From assembly GCA_031411495.1 (NCBI GenBank), contig JANOBD010000165.1, positions 62,001-126,000 of the forward strand: a stretch of 64,000 bases of DNA, read 5' to 3'. The stretch comes from JANOBD01 sp031411495. Its GTDB lineage: Bacteria; Planctomycetota; Phycisphaerae; Tepidisphaerales; Tepidisphaeraceae. Below the pieces are notes generated by a model, which did not search any database, was not told the origin of the DNA, and worked only from the letters and a program-made list of their open reading frames with translations. A program made the translations under genes and the position numbers. Positions 23,807 to 33,417 of this stretch are shown in pieces. Numbering within the stretch: the stretch's first letter is position 1; each line of letters starts with the position of its first letter.

Positions 23807-26251
23807 ATGCGAACCGTCACCATTCAACGTTCGATGCTGCGCTCTTCTTGTGAATCCTGCGAGCCGCGACGACTCCTCGCGGCCATCAGCTGGGACGCCG
23901 GCGGCGACGGCGTGAACTGGAACGACGGCCTGAACTGGTCGACCAACGGCATCCCCGGCAGCGCCGACGATGTGACGATCAACGTCGCCGCCAACCCGAC
24001 GATTCTGCTCAACGGCGCGAACGCGACAGTGCACTCGCTGAACTGTGCCGAGTCGATGGACCTCAGCAGCGGCACACTCGAAGTGGCGGCGGCGTCGTCG
24101 ATCGCCGGCACCGTCACGCTCAACGGCGCGGCAATCGGCGGCGACGGAAATCTCACGCTCGCCGGCACCGTGAACTGGGGCGTCGGCAGTTTCTACGGCG
24201 CGGGCAAACTCATCCTTCCCACCGGCTCGATCGCCAACCTCTCGGGCTTCAGCCTCAAGACCCTGGACCGTACCCTCGATCTGTCAGGCACACTGAACTA
24301 CACCGGCTCCGGCTTCCACATCACCTGGAACACCAACGTGGGCAGCGTCAACATCCTCTCCGGCGCAACCTTCAACATCGCCGGCGACAACAACTTCGAC
24401 GGCGGCACCGTCAACCTCTCGCCCGGCGGAACGCTCATCAAGTCCGCGGGCGCCGGCGATGCCTCCATCGGCTCGCCGCTCATCACCACCGGCGGAACGA
24501 TCAACAGCGCCTCGGGCAAGATGCTCTTCAGCAACACCACCTTCGGCGGCGGCGTCAACCTCGCTTCCGACTTCGTCCCCGCCAGCGGCGGCACCGTGCA
24601 GTTCAACCCCGGCTACTCCTTTGCCGGGCCCGGCGTCGTTCACCTCTTCTCCGGCACCACCTTCACCGGCACGCCCACGCTCCAAAAGCTCATCATGGAG
24701 CCAAGCGCCGGACTCTTCAGCGACGTCGATCTCACCGTCGCCAGCCTTTTCGACTGGCGCGGCGGCGCTTTCGGCGGCATCGGCAAGCTCATTCTTCCCA
24801 CAGGCTCAATCGCCAACCTCTCGGGCTTCAGCCTCAAGACCCTCGACCGAACCCTCGATCTGTCAGGCACACTGAACTACACCGGCTCCGGCTTCCACAT
24901 CACCTGGAACACGCAGGTCGGATCGGTCAACATCCTCTCCGGCGCAACCTTCAACATCGCCGGTGACAATAACTTCGACGGCGGCACGTTGAACCTCGCC
25001 TCGGGCGCAACGCTCATCAAGTCCGCCGGCGCCGGCGATGCCTCCATCGGCTCTACCGTCTCCAACCTCGGCGTCGTTCGCGCTTCCAGCGGCACCTTGG
25101 TCCTCCCCGCCGCGCTCGTCGATCATGGGGCGTTTCTATCCGGCGGCGTCTATCGCGTGACCTCCGGCGGAAACATCTCGTTCGGGTCGGGCCTCACCAC
25201 GTTCACCGGCGACCTGGAAATCGACGGCACCGGAACGGCAACCGGCCTGGCGGCTCTTGAAGTCAATCGCGGCCGTATCGCGCTCACCGGCGGCGCGGAC
25301 CTTACCGTCCACCCTTTGAGCGGCCCGTACACGCAGCAAGGCATCCTCGATCTCTCGCCCGGTTCTGTATTCACCGTCGAAGGCGACATGAAGTTCGCCG
25401 GCATCAGCCAGCCGGTGATTCGAACGGAGTTGGCATCGGCATCGAGCTTCGGCCGGGTCGCCGTCACCGGCGCGCTCGACCTGAACTCGCCGGATTCGAC
25501 CAGCCGCTTCGATCCCGATCTGGTCAGCGGCTATAACCCGGCGCTCAACTCGCGGCACGATGTGATTGTGGCGGCCGGCGGAATCAGCAACGCGTTCGAC
25601 AGTTTCCAGGGCGGGGCGACGCCGTCGAACAACATCCTTCTCGCGACGCGGCCCAACGCGCAGACGGTGGCCGTGCAGGTCGGCCCAGGCCCCCTTCCGC
25701 CTTCGCCGCAGATCCTTTCGCAGACCTTCGAGTTCCAGACGCGCGAAGCGATCGTCTTCAACTTCGACCAGGACGTGAGCGCCTTCCTCGGCCGACGCGA
25801 CTACCAGATCATGAACCTGACGACCAACACGCTCGTGCCACAGTCGGCAGGAACGCTCACCTATAACCAAGCGAGCAACCAGGCGATCCTGACCGTCACG
25901 GGCGAACTGCCCGATGCAAACTATCGGCTCACGGTCAACGCCAGCGACATCGCCAACGCGGCCGGCGTGCCGGCGAGTGGATCGCCGATCGTATTGAACT
26001 TCTTCATCCTTCGCGGCGACGCGACCCGCGATCGAGTGGTCAACTTCGATGACCTGCTCATCGTTGCGCAAAACTACGGACAGTCTGGCCGGAACTTCTC
26101 GCAGGGCAACGTCGATTATTCGGCCGACGGCGTCGTCGGCTTCGACGACCTGCTGATCCTCGCCCAGCGATATGGACGGTCGCTCCTGACGACGGCGACT
26201 TTGACGCCATCGAAGAAGCGCGATTCGAACGCGAGCGATCTGATCCGGTAG
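23807..26251 (+). CDS. LEPR-XLL exported protein with beta-strand repeats, Ig-like and dockerin-like domains
   Basis: The ATG follows AGGAGGGATCG. The 814-residue product starts with a basic leader and CEPRRLLAAISWDAGGDGVN, the planctomycete LEPR-XLL export signal. Residues about 30-480 are Gly/Thr/Asn-rich strands (NLTLAGTVNWGVG, GAGKLILPTGSIANLSGF) like those of G8/autotransporter-type solenoids. Two segments of 91 residues (about 133-223 and 326-416) are nearly identical (see repeat entry). An SbsA Ig-like domain follows (QTFEFQTREAIVFNFDQDVS), then a dockerin-like pair from about residue 737 (GDATRDRVVNFDDLLIVAQN and DYSADGVVGFDDLLILAQRY) and the tail KKRDSNASDLIR. The dockerin-like part carries both EF-hand Ca sites (D-x-N/T-x-D...D). 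It is probably held at the cell surface; function of the solenoid is unknown. Confidence 0.85.
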   Translation: MRTVTIQRSMLRSSCESCEPRRLLAAISWDAGGDGVNWNDGLNWSTNGIPGSADDVTINVAANPTILLNGANATVHSLNCAESMDLSSGTLEVAAASSIAGTVTLNGAAIGGDGNLTLAGTVNWGVGSFYGAGKLILPTGSIANLSGFSLKTLDRTLDLSGTLNYTGSGFHITWNTNVGSVNILSGATFNIAGDNNFDGGTVNLSPGGTLIKSAGAGDASIGSPLITTGGTINSASGKMLFSNTTFGGGVNLASDFVPASGGTVQFNPGYSFAGPGVVHLFSGTTFTGTPTLQKLIMEPSAGLFSDVDLTVASLFDWRGGAFGGIGKLILPTGSIANLSGFSLKTLDRTLDLSGTLNYTGSGFHITWNTQVGSVNILSGATFNIAGDNNFDGGTLNLASGATLIKSAGAGDASIGSTVSNLGVVRASSGTLVLPAALVDHGAFLSGGVYRVTSGGNISFGSGLTTFTGDLEIDGTGTATGLAALEVNRGRIALTGGADLTVHPLSGPYTQQGILDLSPGSVFTVEGDMKFAGISQPVIRTELASASSFGRVAVTGALDLNSPDSTSRFDPDLVSGYNPALNSRHDVIVAAGGISNAFDSFQGGATPSNNILLATRPNAQTVAVQVGPGPLPPSPQILSQTFEFQTREAIVFNFDQDVSAFLGRRDYQIMNLTTNTLVPQSAGTLTYNQASNQAILTVTGELPDANYRLTVNASDIANAAGVPASGSPIVLNFFILRGDATRDRVVNFDDLLIVAQNYGQSGRNFSQGNVDYSADGVVGFDDLLILAQRYGRSLLTTATLTPSKKRDSNASDLIR
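24203..24475 (+). repeat. Internal tandem duplication, copy 1
   Basis: This 273-base segment recurs at 24782-25054, offset by 579 bases (193 codons, in frame), with only scattered, mostly silent changes. It encodes residues about 133-223 of the first LEPR-XLL protein (GKLILPTGSIANLSGFSLKT ...). Confidence 0.9.
24782..25054 (+). repeat. Internal tandem duplication, copy 2
   Basis: Second copy of 24203-24475 within the same gene; the protein segments differ at only a few residues (for example NTNVG versus NTQVG). The high identity suggests a recent duplication or gene conversion. Confidence 0.9.
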
Positions 26252-26406
26252 GAATCGATGTTTGCAGGTCGCTCGCGGGCAAATAAACCGACATTTGCCT
26301 GCGCAACGCTGCGTTTTTTGACGTAGAAATGCGCCGTCGGCCCCGATTTCGCTGTTCAATCCGGCTGAGAGTACGGAACATCGGGCCTTCCGCACAGGAG
26401 GGCCTG

Positions 26407-29400
26407 ATGTCTCGTCGAAATCCTCAGCGTCGATTTGTGGCCGGCACGCTCGAGCGGCGGATGCTGCTTTCGAGCGCGCTGCCGATTGGCTTGGGTTTCA
26501 CCGCCGATTCCGACGGAGACGCTCAGGGCCTGGCCGATCAGCAGCGGTACACGGCTCATCTGAATCGCGCGACCGGAACGTTTGTCGAGATCAATCAAGA
26601 GAAGCGATCCGCCGCGCGAGCGGGTGGCGATGCGGGCGCGAACATCGCACTGATCGAAGTCTACATGGCCGACCTGAACGGCAACCGCGTCGACACGCCG
26701 GCCGTCGGCACCAATGCGTTCATGTTCGCGCGGTTCTCGACGACCGATCTGGCCGCGAACGCTTCGTACACGATCCGCATGACTGTCGCCGGCGTGAACC
26801 GCACGACGTCGTCATCATCCGGCGCCGGCCTCGCGGGAACGCACACCTACAACGTGCTGCTGGGCGACTGGATCATCACCACCGGATTCAAGAGCGCGAC
26901 GATCGGGCTCGACTCGACCGGATCCGTCGCCGAGACCAATGAGATCGACAACAGCGGGGTCGCCAGCTTCACCCCGCCGGTTTATGCGCCCAAGTTTTCG
27001 CAGATGCTCGAAGGCAATGTTGGCGTCGACTGGTTCGTGAACAACTACAGCGACATGAATCTCACCGTAGGACCGGCGGCCGATTATCTCGGCGGGCCCT
27101 ACCAGTATGACGGACACGACGCGTGGGACATCGCCGTCGCGAACTTCAACATCACCGATGGCGGGCTCGACGTCTTCGCGGCCGCGCCGGGAACGGTGAT
27201 CGAAGCCCACGACGGCGAGTACGACCGCAACAACACCAATCCGCCGCCGAATGTACCGGCGAATTATGTCGCTATTGATCACGGCGGCGGCTGGGTGACC
27301 TACTACTACCATCTGCGAAACGAAAGCGTCGCCGTAAACGTCGGCAACACGGTCACGCGCGGACAGCAGATCGGCCTGATGGGCTCCAGCGGCCGCTCCA
27401 CCGGGCCACACCTTCACTGGTCGGTCTACTACAACGGGATGCGCGTCGAGCCGATGGTGGCCGAGGCGAGTTACATGCAGACGCCCTGGGGATACGCAGG
27501 AAACACGAAGTTCGTGCTCGACAGCGGCACGGTGTTTCACTACGCATCGCTCGATTACGGCGAAGGCTCCGTCCGCGAGGATGTCATCAACCCCGGCGAT
27601 GGCGTGCTCTATTGGGCGACGACGGGCGGCACGCGCGACGGCGGCGCCATCACCGTCGAACTGCGCAACCCCTCCGGCAACGTCATCGATACCGTCACCG
27701 GCGACAACCAGTACTTTGGCCAGTCGTATCAGTTCAACATCGGCACCGCGGTCGGCAATTACACCATCCGTCTCAAGATCGACGGCGTCACCAAGGACAC
27801 CGCCGCGTTCACCATCACCAATGCCACGCGTCCGCCGGAGATCCTCGTCGGCGACGCATCCTTCACCGATTTCAGCTTCGACATGTACGCCGACAACCGC
27901 TGGACGCCGATCCAAGTCGTCGATCGCTGGCTTTACGACAACCGCGCCGACGTCACCGGCGCCAACGGCTTCTACGTGAACAACACGGGCGGCTCAGCGC
28001 TCAGCACCTCCAATTTCGTCGTGCCCAGCGGATTCAGTGTCACCAACGCGCTCAACGCGAGCATCAACCCCGATGGCACCGATTTCGTCGGCTTCGACGT
28101 CAATCGCAGCGTCGTCGGACGACGTGTCGGGTATGCCAGCTTCTCGAACAACGACACCGATCTGTTCGAAGACACCTATCGCGTCCGCATCGAAGCCAAC
28201 ATCAAGTCGGTGAACCCGATGACGGCCTTCCCGCTGCACCACAACGACGACGTTTACATCCGCCGCAACGGATCGAACGTCAACATCTGGGTGAACGCCG
28301 ACAACACTGGCGATCCGACGATCATCATGCCGCTGAGTGAAACGGCCGGCGGTTGGCTCATCGGCACCGGCGACGGCGACGACACGATCACGCTCGACTA
28401 CACCGGCGGCAACCCGCTGGCGGATTACGCTATCCTCGCGCCCGGCGAAGGCGAAGAAGATACGGGCGATCGACTGATCATCGCCGGCGCGCTCAGTTCG
28501 GAAGACATCAAGGTCTACGGCACGCAGATTCTCGTCGGCACGAGCGACGTGCGCTACGCCGGCTTCGAACGCGTCTCGGTCAATTCCAGTGCCGGCGCCG
28601 ACACGATTACTCTCAGCGGAAGCAGCATCACAGACGATCTTGACCTGAACACGCAGGCGATCACGCTCAACGGCGGCACCGGCACCGATTTACTCATCAT
28701 CGATGACTCGGACGACACCAGTAACGCCGAATATTCCCTGCGCTCATCCTCGTTCACGCGCGATGGCAACTTCGGCACGCTCAGTTCCTACTCCTCGCTC
28801 GAAACGATCCGCCTCGATGCCGGGCAAGGCGATAACGACATCAATCTCACCGCGACGGTCGACACCACGATCAACTACAGCGTCAGCGGCGGCCTTGGAG
28901 ATGATTCGCTCAGCAACGGAACCTCCGACCTTTCCCATTTCAAGGGCCTCATCACATTCAACGGCAGCATTGGCGTCGACTCGCTCGTCGTGGACGATTA
29001 CAACCGCACCGTCGGCCACGACTATGTCCTCGAGTCGAACACCATCACCCGCACCGATTCCGGCGGATACAGCTACACCGGCGTCGATCAATTGACGATC
29101 CTTGGCGGGCTTGGCGAAGACACCTTCACCATGAACTCATCAGTCAGCGGCTTCGAGCCGTTCCTGTTCGGCAACGGCGGCGTCGACACCTTCGAGATCC
29201 AGGGCATGTTCAATGACGTCACCGCTACGATCAGCAGCGGCCTGGGCGATGACCTGCTCCGCGTGAATGCCGATGACAGTGGCACGGCGCGAGTGCGCCT
29301 CCAATCTGCCGAAAAGTTCGGCACAATCCTCGTCGCCGAGGGCGGCACGCTCACGCTCGCACCTGGCGCCGAGGCGAATGTGCTGCGCGCAACCGGCATC

Positions 29401-29919
29401 ACCGTCGAAGCCACCGGCGAGCTGAACGTGACCGACAACCCCGTCATCATCGATTACATCGTGAGCCCACTCCTCGCGATCGAGGCCGACCTGCGCAGCG
29501 GATACAACGCCGCCGCATGGAACGGCAAGGGCATCCGCTCCTCCACCGCGGCCGGGAATGTGAACCGGACGCTCGGCGTCGCGCCCAGCACACAGGTTTC
29601 CCCCGCGGTATTGACCGCGCTCGGCGGCGGGATCGATTCGACCTCGCTGATCATCCGCTACACCACGGTCGGCGACCTCAATCTCGACCGAACCACCAAC
29701 TTCGACGACCTGCTCATCATGGCCCAGCGCTACGGCCAGTCGAATCAGTCCTACAGCCAGGGCAACCTCAACTACTCAGCGGACCGGCTGGTGTCGTTCG
29801 ATGATCTGCTCATTCTCGCGCAGGGATACGGGACCTCGCTCAGTCTGTTGTTGGCCGAATCGGCGACCGGCATGTCGCGACCAAATCGCTCGCCGGCCAT
29901 TCGCCAGGTGACGTACTGA
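26407..29919 (+). CDS. LEPR-XLL exported M23-type peptidase-like protein with dockerin-like domain
   Basis: The ATG at 26407 follows AGGAGGGCCTG and gives 1170 residues with GTLERRMLLSSALPIGLGF, a LEPR-XLL signal. A CARDB-like domain may follow (NASYTIRMTVAGVN). At about 225-345 there is an M23 (LytM-like) domain: GHDAWDIAV, AIDHGGGWVTYYYHLRN, GQQIGLMGSSGRSTGPHLHW. The H-x3-D and HLH zinc-binding motifs are present, so cleavage of peptidoglycan or other Gly-rich peptides is plausible. The middle has Gly/Asp-rich strands (GDGDDTITLDYTGG, GGLGDDSLSNG) of the hemolysin-type Ca-binding pattern. The GYNAAAWNGKGIRSSTAAGN module precedes the dockerin-like pair from about residue 1089 (GDLNLDRTTNFDDLLIMAQR). 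The tail is RPNRSPAIRQVTY. Confidence 0.85.
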   Translation: MSRRNPQRRFVAGTLERRMLLSSALPIGLGFTADSDGDAQGLADQQRYTAHLNRATGTFVEINQEKRSAARAGGDAGANIALIEVYMADLNGNRVDTPAVGTNAFMFARFSTTDLAANASYTIRMTVAGVNRTTSSSSGAGLAGTHTYNVLLGDWIITTGFKSATIGLDSTGSVAETNEIDNSGVASFTPPVYAPKFSQMLEGNVGVDWFVNNYSDMNLTVGPAADYLGGPYQYDGHDAWDIAVANFNITDGGLDVFAAAPGTVIEAHDGEYDRNNTNPPPNVPANYVAIDHGGGWVTYYYHLRNESVAVNVGNTVTRGQQIGLMGSSGRSTGPHLHWSVYYNGMRVEPMVAEASYMQTPWGYAGNTKFVLDSGTVFHYASLDYGEGSVREDVINPGDGVLYWATTGGTRDGGAITVELRNPSGNVIDTVTGDNQYFGQSYQFNIGTAVGNYTIRLKIDGVTKDTAAFTITNATRPPEILVGDASFTDFSFDMYADNRWTPIQVVDRWLYDNRADVTGANGFYVNNTGGSALSTSNFVVPSGFSVTNALNASINPDGTDFVGFDVNRSVVGRRVGYASFSNNDTDLFEDTYRVRIEANIKSVNPMTAFPLHHNDDVYIRRNGSNVNIWVNADNTGDPTIIMPLSETAGGWLIGTGDGDDTITLDYTGGNPLADYAILAPGEGEEDTGDRLIIAGALSSEDIKVYGTQILVGTSDVRYAGFERVSVNSSAGADTITLSGSSITDDLDLNTQAITLNGGTGTDLLIIDDSDDTSNAEYSLRSSSFTRDGNFGTLSSYSSLETIRLDAGQGDNDINLTATVDTTINYSVSGGLGDDSLSNGTSDLSHFKGLITFNGSIGVDSLVVDDYNRTVGHDYVLESNTITRTDSGGYSYTGVDQLTILGGLGEDTFTMNSSVSGFEPFLFGNGGVDTFEIQGMFNDVTATISSGLGDDLLRVNADDSGTARVRLQSAEKFGTILVAEGGTLTLAPGAEANVLRATGITVEATGELNVTDNPVIIDYIVSPLLAIEADLRSGYNAAAWNGKGIRSSTAAGNVNRTLGVAPSTQVSPAVLTALGGGIDSTSLIIRYTTVGDLNLDRTTNFDDLLIMAQRYGQSNQSYSQGNLNYSADRLVSFDDLLILAQGYGTSLSLLLAESATGMSRPNRSPAIRQVTY

Positions 29920-30207
29920 TGACGCTACAGGATCGTTTTGAATCGCGCGGCGTTGTGATGTGCTCGCTCGATGCGGCGAACAGTCTTGCGCATTGATTGC
30001 CGATCCGCATCCCGTCCGCATACTCGGTGCGGTCATCCTACCTTTGCGTCGTTCCGTGCCCGCACCTGGTGCTTTGTCGTCGCACTCCGTTTCGAGGCTT
30101 ACGGCTCTTCGCGATTTGGATTATCTTTTTCTAGCCGCGCGGACATGGTCGTCGCTCGGAACATCCATCACACGATGCGGCCGGGGGTCGCAGGAAGAAC
30201 ATCACCA

Positions 30208-33200
30208 ATGAGCCGACACAACCCCAGCTACATTGAATCGCTCGAGGGCCGTCGGCTGCTCGCGGTATCGCTGGTCAAAGACATCAACGATCTCCCCGGC
30301 GGGCCTGCTTCCGACAAGATGTATGGCGTCGGCAACATCGCCTATTTCGCGCAGGACGACGGCGTGCACGGCATAGAGCCGTGGCGCACCGACGGCACCA
30401 GCGCCGGGACCTATCTCCTCAAAGACTGCAACCCAGGCGCCCGCTGGAGCTTCGCGCAGCGGTTCATTGCCGTCGGCAGCACGGTCTACTTCTCCGCGTA
30501 CACCGAAGCCACAGGCTACGAACTCTGGAAAACCGACGGCACCGAAGCCGGCACGGTGATGGTGAAGGACATCAACCCCGGTCCCGGAGGATCCACCTCG
30601 CTCGAAACCGCCGCCACCGACGGCACAACACTCTTCTTTCACGCCAATGACGGCGCGACGGGAAATGAACTGTGGCGGTCCAACGGAACCGCCGCGGGGA
30701 CCACGCCTGCCGGCGACCTTCGACCCGGCACCAGCGGGCTGGCAATGCAACGGATCGCGGTGATGAACGGCTATGCCTACTTCGCCGGGCACAACGGCAC
30801 TTCGTCGGGCCTTTATCGCGTCAACTCGACGGGCACGATCGAGCTGGTCAAGGCCGTATCAAGCTCCAGCAGTTCCACCGATCCGTTCAACAGCATCTAC
30901 AGTCCGGTCGCGACGACCAATCGCGTCTACTTCAGCGATGCCCTGGGCTACGTCTACGCGACGACCGGAACGACGGCGAGCACGATTCGAATTGACTCCG
31001 TCAATAAGGCTCCCGCCGAGATGACCGCCGTCGGATCGACGATTTATTACACCAAGTACTCGAGCCTGTATCGCGTCACGTCGCTGGCGCTCTCGCCGAC
31101 CGTGTTCAACGGCGATCTCACCAGCAGCAGCTTTCGCTCGCCGACGCAGTTGACCAACGTGAACGGCACCCTCTATCTCACCGGCACGACCAGCTCGACG
31201 GGCATGGTGATTTTCTACCTGCCCACGTCATCGAGTTCGCCGACGCTGTTCGCCAATCCGCTGAGCGCACTTGGTCTGGGCGGTTCGATTTTCGCGCTCT
31301 GCGCCGCGGGGAACGCGCTCTACCTTCCCATCTACGACTCGCATACACAGACGGGCACCCAGGTCACGCTCGTCAAGGTCGACCTCACGACCGCGGGCGC
31401 GACCAATCTCGGCCAATTGCTCAACAGTCCGATGCAGGACGCAGGCTCGAACGCCGTCGGTTTCGCGGCCGCCGGAACAACGCTGGTCTTTTTCAATTCG
31501 ACGCCGACCACCGGCGTCGAGCCGTGGCGCAGCGCCGGAACCGCGGGCACCACCGGCCTCATCCGTGACATTTCGCCGGACACCCGCGACTCGTTCGCCG
31601 TTTCGTTAGGCAGCGTCGGCAATGTGGTTCTCTTGCGTGCCGAAACCACCACCTACGGATCTGAAGTTTGGCGCACCGATGGCACCGCGGCAGGCACGCA
31701 ACTGCTCTTTGATGTCTATCCCGGAAGCTTTTCCTCCTCCCCACAATACCTGACGACAATCGGCAACCAACTCTACTTCACCGCGACCGATGCAACCTCC
31801 GGCGAGGAACTCTGGGTCACCGACGGCACCACCGTCGGCACCCATCGCGTGAAAGACGTCAATCCCGGGACGAGCGATTCGGGCATCAACACCATGATTG
31901 GCCTCAATGGCGTAGGATACTTCTTCGCCACGACCGCTGCCCAGGGAACCGAGCTCTGGCGGACCGACGGAACCGACGCGGGGACGCACCTCGTCAAAGA
32001 CATCGTCTCCGGCTCGGGCAGCGGCGGCGACGACGCGTTTTATCCGTCGCTGGCCGCGATGAATGGCAAGGTCTACTTCGTCTCCGGCAGCAGCGCCGAC
32101 GGCGGCGCCGAGCTTTGGCAGACCGACGGCACCGCCGCGGGAACCGCTCAGGTGGCCGATATCGCTCCCGGCTCCAGCGGCGCCGTGCCGGGCGACTTCC
32201 TGGTTGCCGGTTCGTGGCTCTACTTCGCCGCGACCGGCGCGGCCGGGCGCGAGCTCTACCGCACGGACGGCACCGCCGCCAACACCGTGCGCGTGGCCGA
32301 TGTCATTGCCGGTGCCTCCGGTTCGAATCCGGACCTTTTGACGGCAATCGGCGATACCCTCTACTTTTCGGCAAATGACGGCACGAACGGCACGGAACTG
32401 TGGAGAACCTCTGTTGCCACGACGGCGACTTCCATCGTGAGCGACCTGTCGACCGGCTCGGCTTCAACCAGTTTCCGCGCGTGGACCGCGTTTAAGGGCA
32501 AACTGTTTTTCGGCGCCACACGCGGCGACCAGACACAGGCGCTCTTTAGCACCGACGGCACCGCCGCCGGCACCAGCGCGGTGAAAGAGTTCGGCGCCAG
32601 CTTCTATGGCGTCAGCGGCGCCTCGCTGCTCAACACCGGTGGGCGGCTGCTGATGTTTGCGGACGACAACGTGCTTAGCCTGGAACCCTGGGAATCAGAC
32701 GGTACGACCGCCGGCACGCACCTGCTCAGCGACATCGGGCCTGGTAGCCTTCAATCACAGGCGACGCGCGCCATCGAACTTCCCAATGGCATGGGTGTTG
32801 TGTTCAGTGCCACCGACTACGTTCACGGCATCGAACCGTTCATCGCGACCGACGATGTCGCCCCTTCGCTTTACAACACGCGCTACGAGGCCGATCAGGA
32901 AGAAATTGTCCTGCCCGTGACCGAAAACGTCTCCGCATCCCTCGCCACCGCGACGTTCACGCTGACGAACCTCACGACTAACAGCGTGGTGCCGAACGCG
33001 CAGCTGGTTGTGTCGTCTGATGCGTCCAGCAACACGATCCGAATCCGGCGAGCCTCCGGCCACTTCGCCGACGCGAACTATCGGCTCAACATCGCCGCCA
33101 ACCAACTCGCCGACCGTGCGGGCAATCGGCTTGCGACGGCGACGACGCTCGACTTTTTCGTCCTCGCCGGCGATTTCAATCGCGACCGATTCGTCAACTT

Positions 33201-33405
33201 CGACGACCTGCTCATTCTCGCGCAAAACTACGGCCAGGCCGGCCGGACGTTCAGCCAGGGCAACATCAATTACTCGGCCGACGGGCTGGTCAACTTCGAT
33301 GACCTGCTGTTGTTCGCGCAGCGCTACGGCTCGTCATTGCTGGGCGCTTCGGCGGATGTTTCCGCGAAGCGGCGTGGATCGACTGCGGCAGACGTGATTC
33401 GGTAA
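30208..33405 (+). CDS. LEPR-XLL exported protein with ELWxxDGT repeats and dockerin-like domain
   Basis: The ATG at 30208 gives 1065 residues beginning MSRHNPSYIESLEGRRLLAV, with the LEPR-XLL signal. Residues about 25-870 contain roughly twelve copies of the ELWxxDGTxxGTxxVKDIxPG repeat (for example ELWKTDGTEAGTVMVKDINP and EVWRTDGTAAGTQLLFDVYP), the TIGR04534 type, which likely forms one or two beta-propellers. An SbsA Ig-like domain follows (YEADQEEIVLPVTENVSASL), then the dockerin-like pair from about residue 989 (GDFNRDRFVNFDDLLILAQN; NYSADGLVNFDDLLLFAQRY), and the tail SAKRRGSTAADVIR. The role is probably binding at the surface. A paralogue with fewer repeats is at 43473. Confidence 0.87.
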   Translation: MSRHNPSYIESLEGRRLLAVSLVKDINDLPGGPASDKMYGVGNIAYFAQDDGVHGIEPWRTDGTSAGTYLLKDCNPGARWSFAQRFIAVGSTVYFSAYTEATGYELWKTDGTEAGTVMVKDINPGPGGSTSLETAATDGTTLFFHANDGATGNELWRSNGTAAGTTPAGDLRPGTSGLAMQRIAVMNGYAYFAGHNGTSSGLYRVNSTGTIELVKAVSSSSSSTDPFNSIYSPVATTNRVYFSDALGYVYATTGTTASTIRIDSVNKAPAEMTAVGSTIYYTKYSSLYRVTSLALSPTVFNGDLTSSSFRSPTQLTNVNGTLYLTGTTSSTGMVIFYLPTSSSSPTLFANPLSALGLGGSIFALCAAGNALYLPIYDSHTQTGTQVTLVKVDLTTAGATNLGQLLNSPMQDAGSNAVGFAAAGTTLVFFNSTPTTGVEPWRSAGTAGTTGLIRDISPDTRDSFAVSLGSVGNVVLLRAETTTYGSEVWRTDGTAAGTQLLFDVYPGSFSSSPQYLTTIGNQLYFTATDATSGEELWVTDGTTVGTHRVKDVNPGTSDSGINTMIGLNGVGYFFATTAAQGTELWRTDGTDAGTHLVKDIVSGSGSGGDDAFYPSLAAMNGKVYFVSGSSADGGAELWQTDGTAAGTAQVADIAPGSSGAVPGDFLVAGSWLYFAATGAAGRELYRTDGTAANTVRVADVIAGASGSNPDLLTAIGDTLYFSANDGTNGTELWRTSVATTATSIVSDLSTGSASTSFRAWTAFKGKLFFGATRGDQTQALFSTDGTAAGTSAVKEFGASFYGVSGASLLNTGGRLLMFADDNVLSLEPWESDGTTAGTHLLSDIGPGSLQSQATRAIELPNGMGVVFSATDYVHGIEPFIATDDVAPSLYNTRYEADQEEIVLPVTENVSASLATATFTLTNLTTNSVVPNAQLVVSSDASSNTIRIRRASGHFADANYRLNIAANQLADRAGNRLATATTLDFFVLAGDFNRDRFVNFDDLLILAQNYGQAGRTFSQGNINYSADGLVNFDDLLLFAQRYGSSLLGASADVSAKRRGSTAADVIR

Positions 33406-33417
33406 GATGCCCACCGC

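Noticed and set aside
26252..26406. Terminator after the first LEPR-XLL gene (GCGTTTTTTG near 26311)
   Set aside because: The T-run is good, but the preceding stem has only four base pairs (CGCA/TGCG), so I do not call it.
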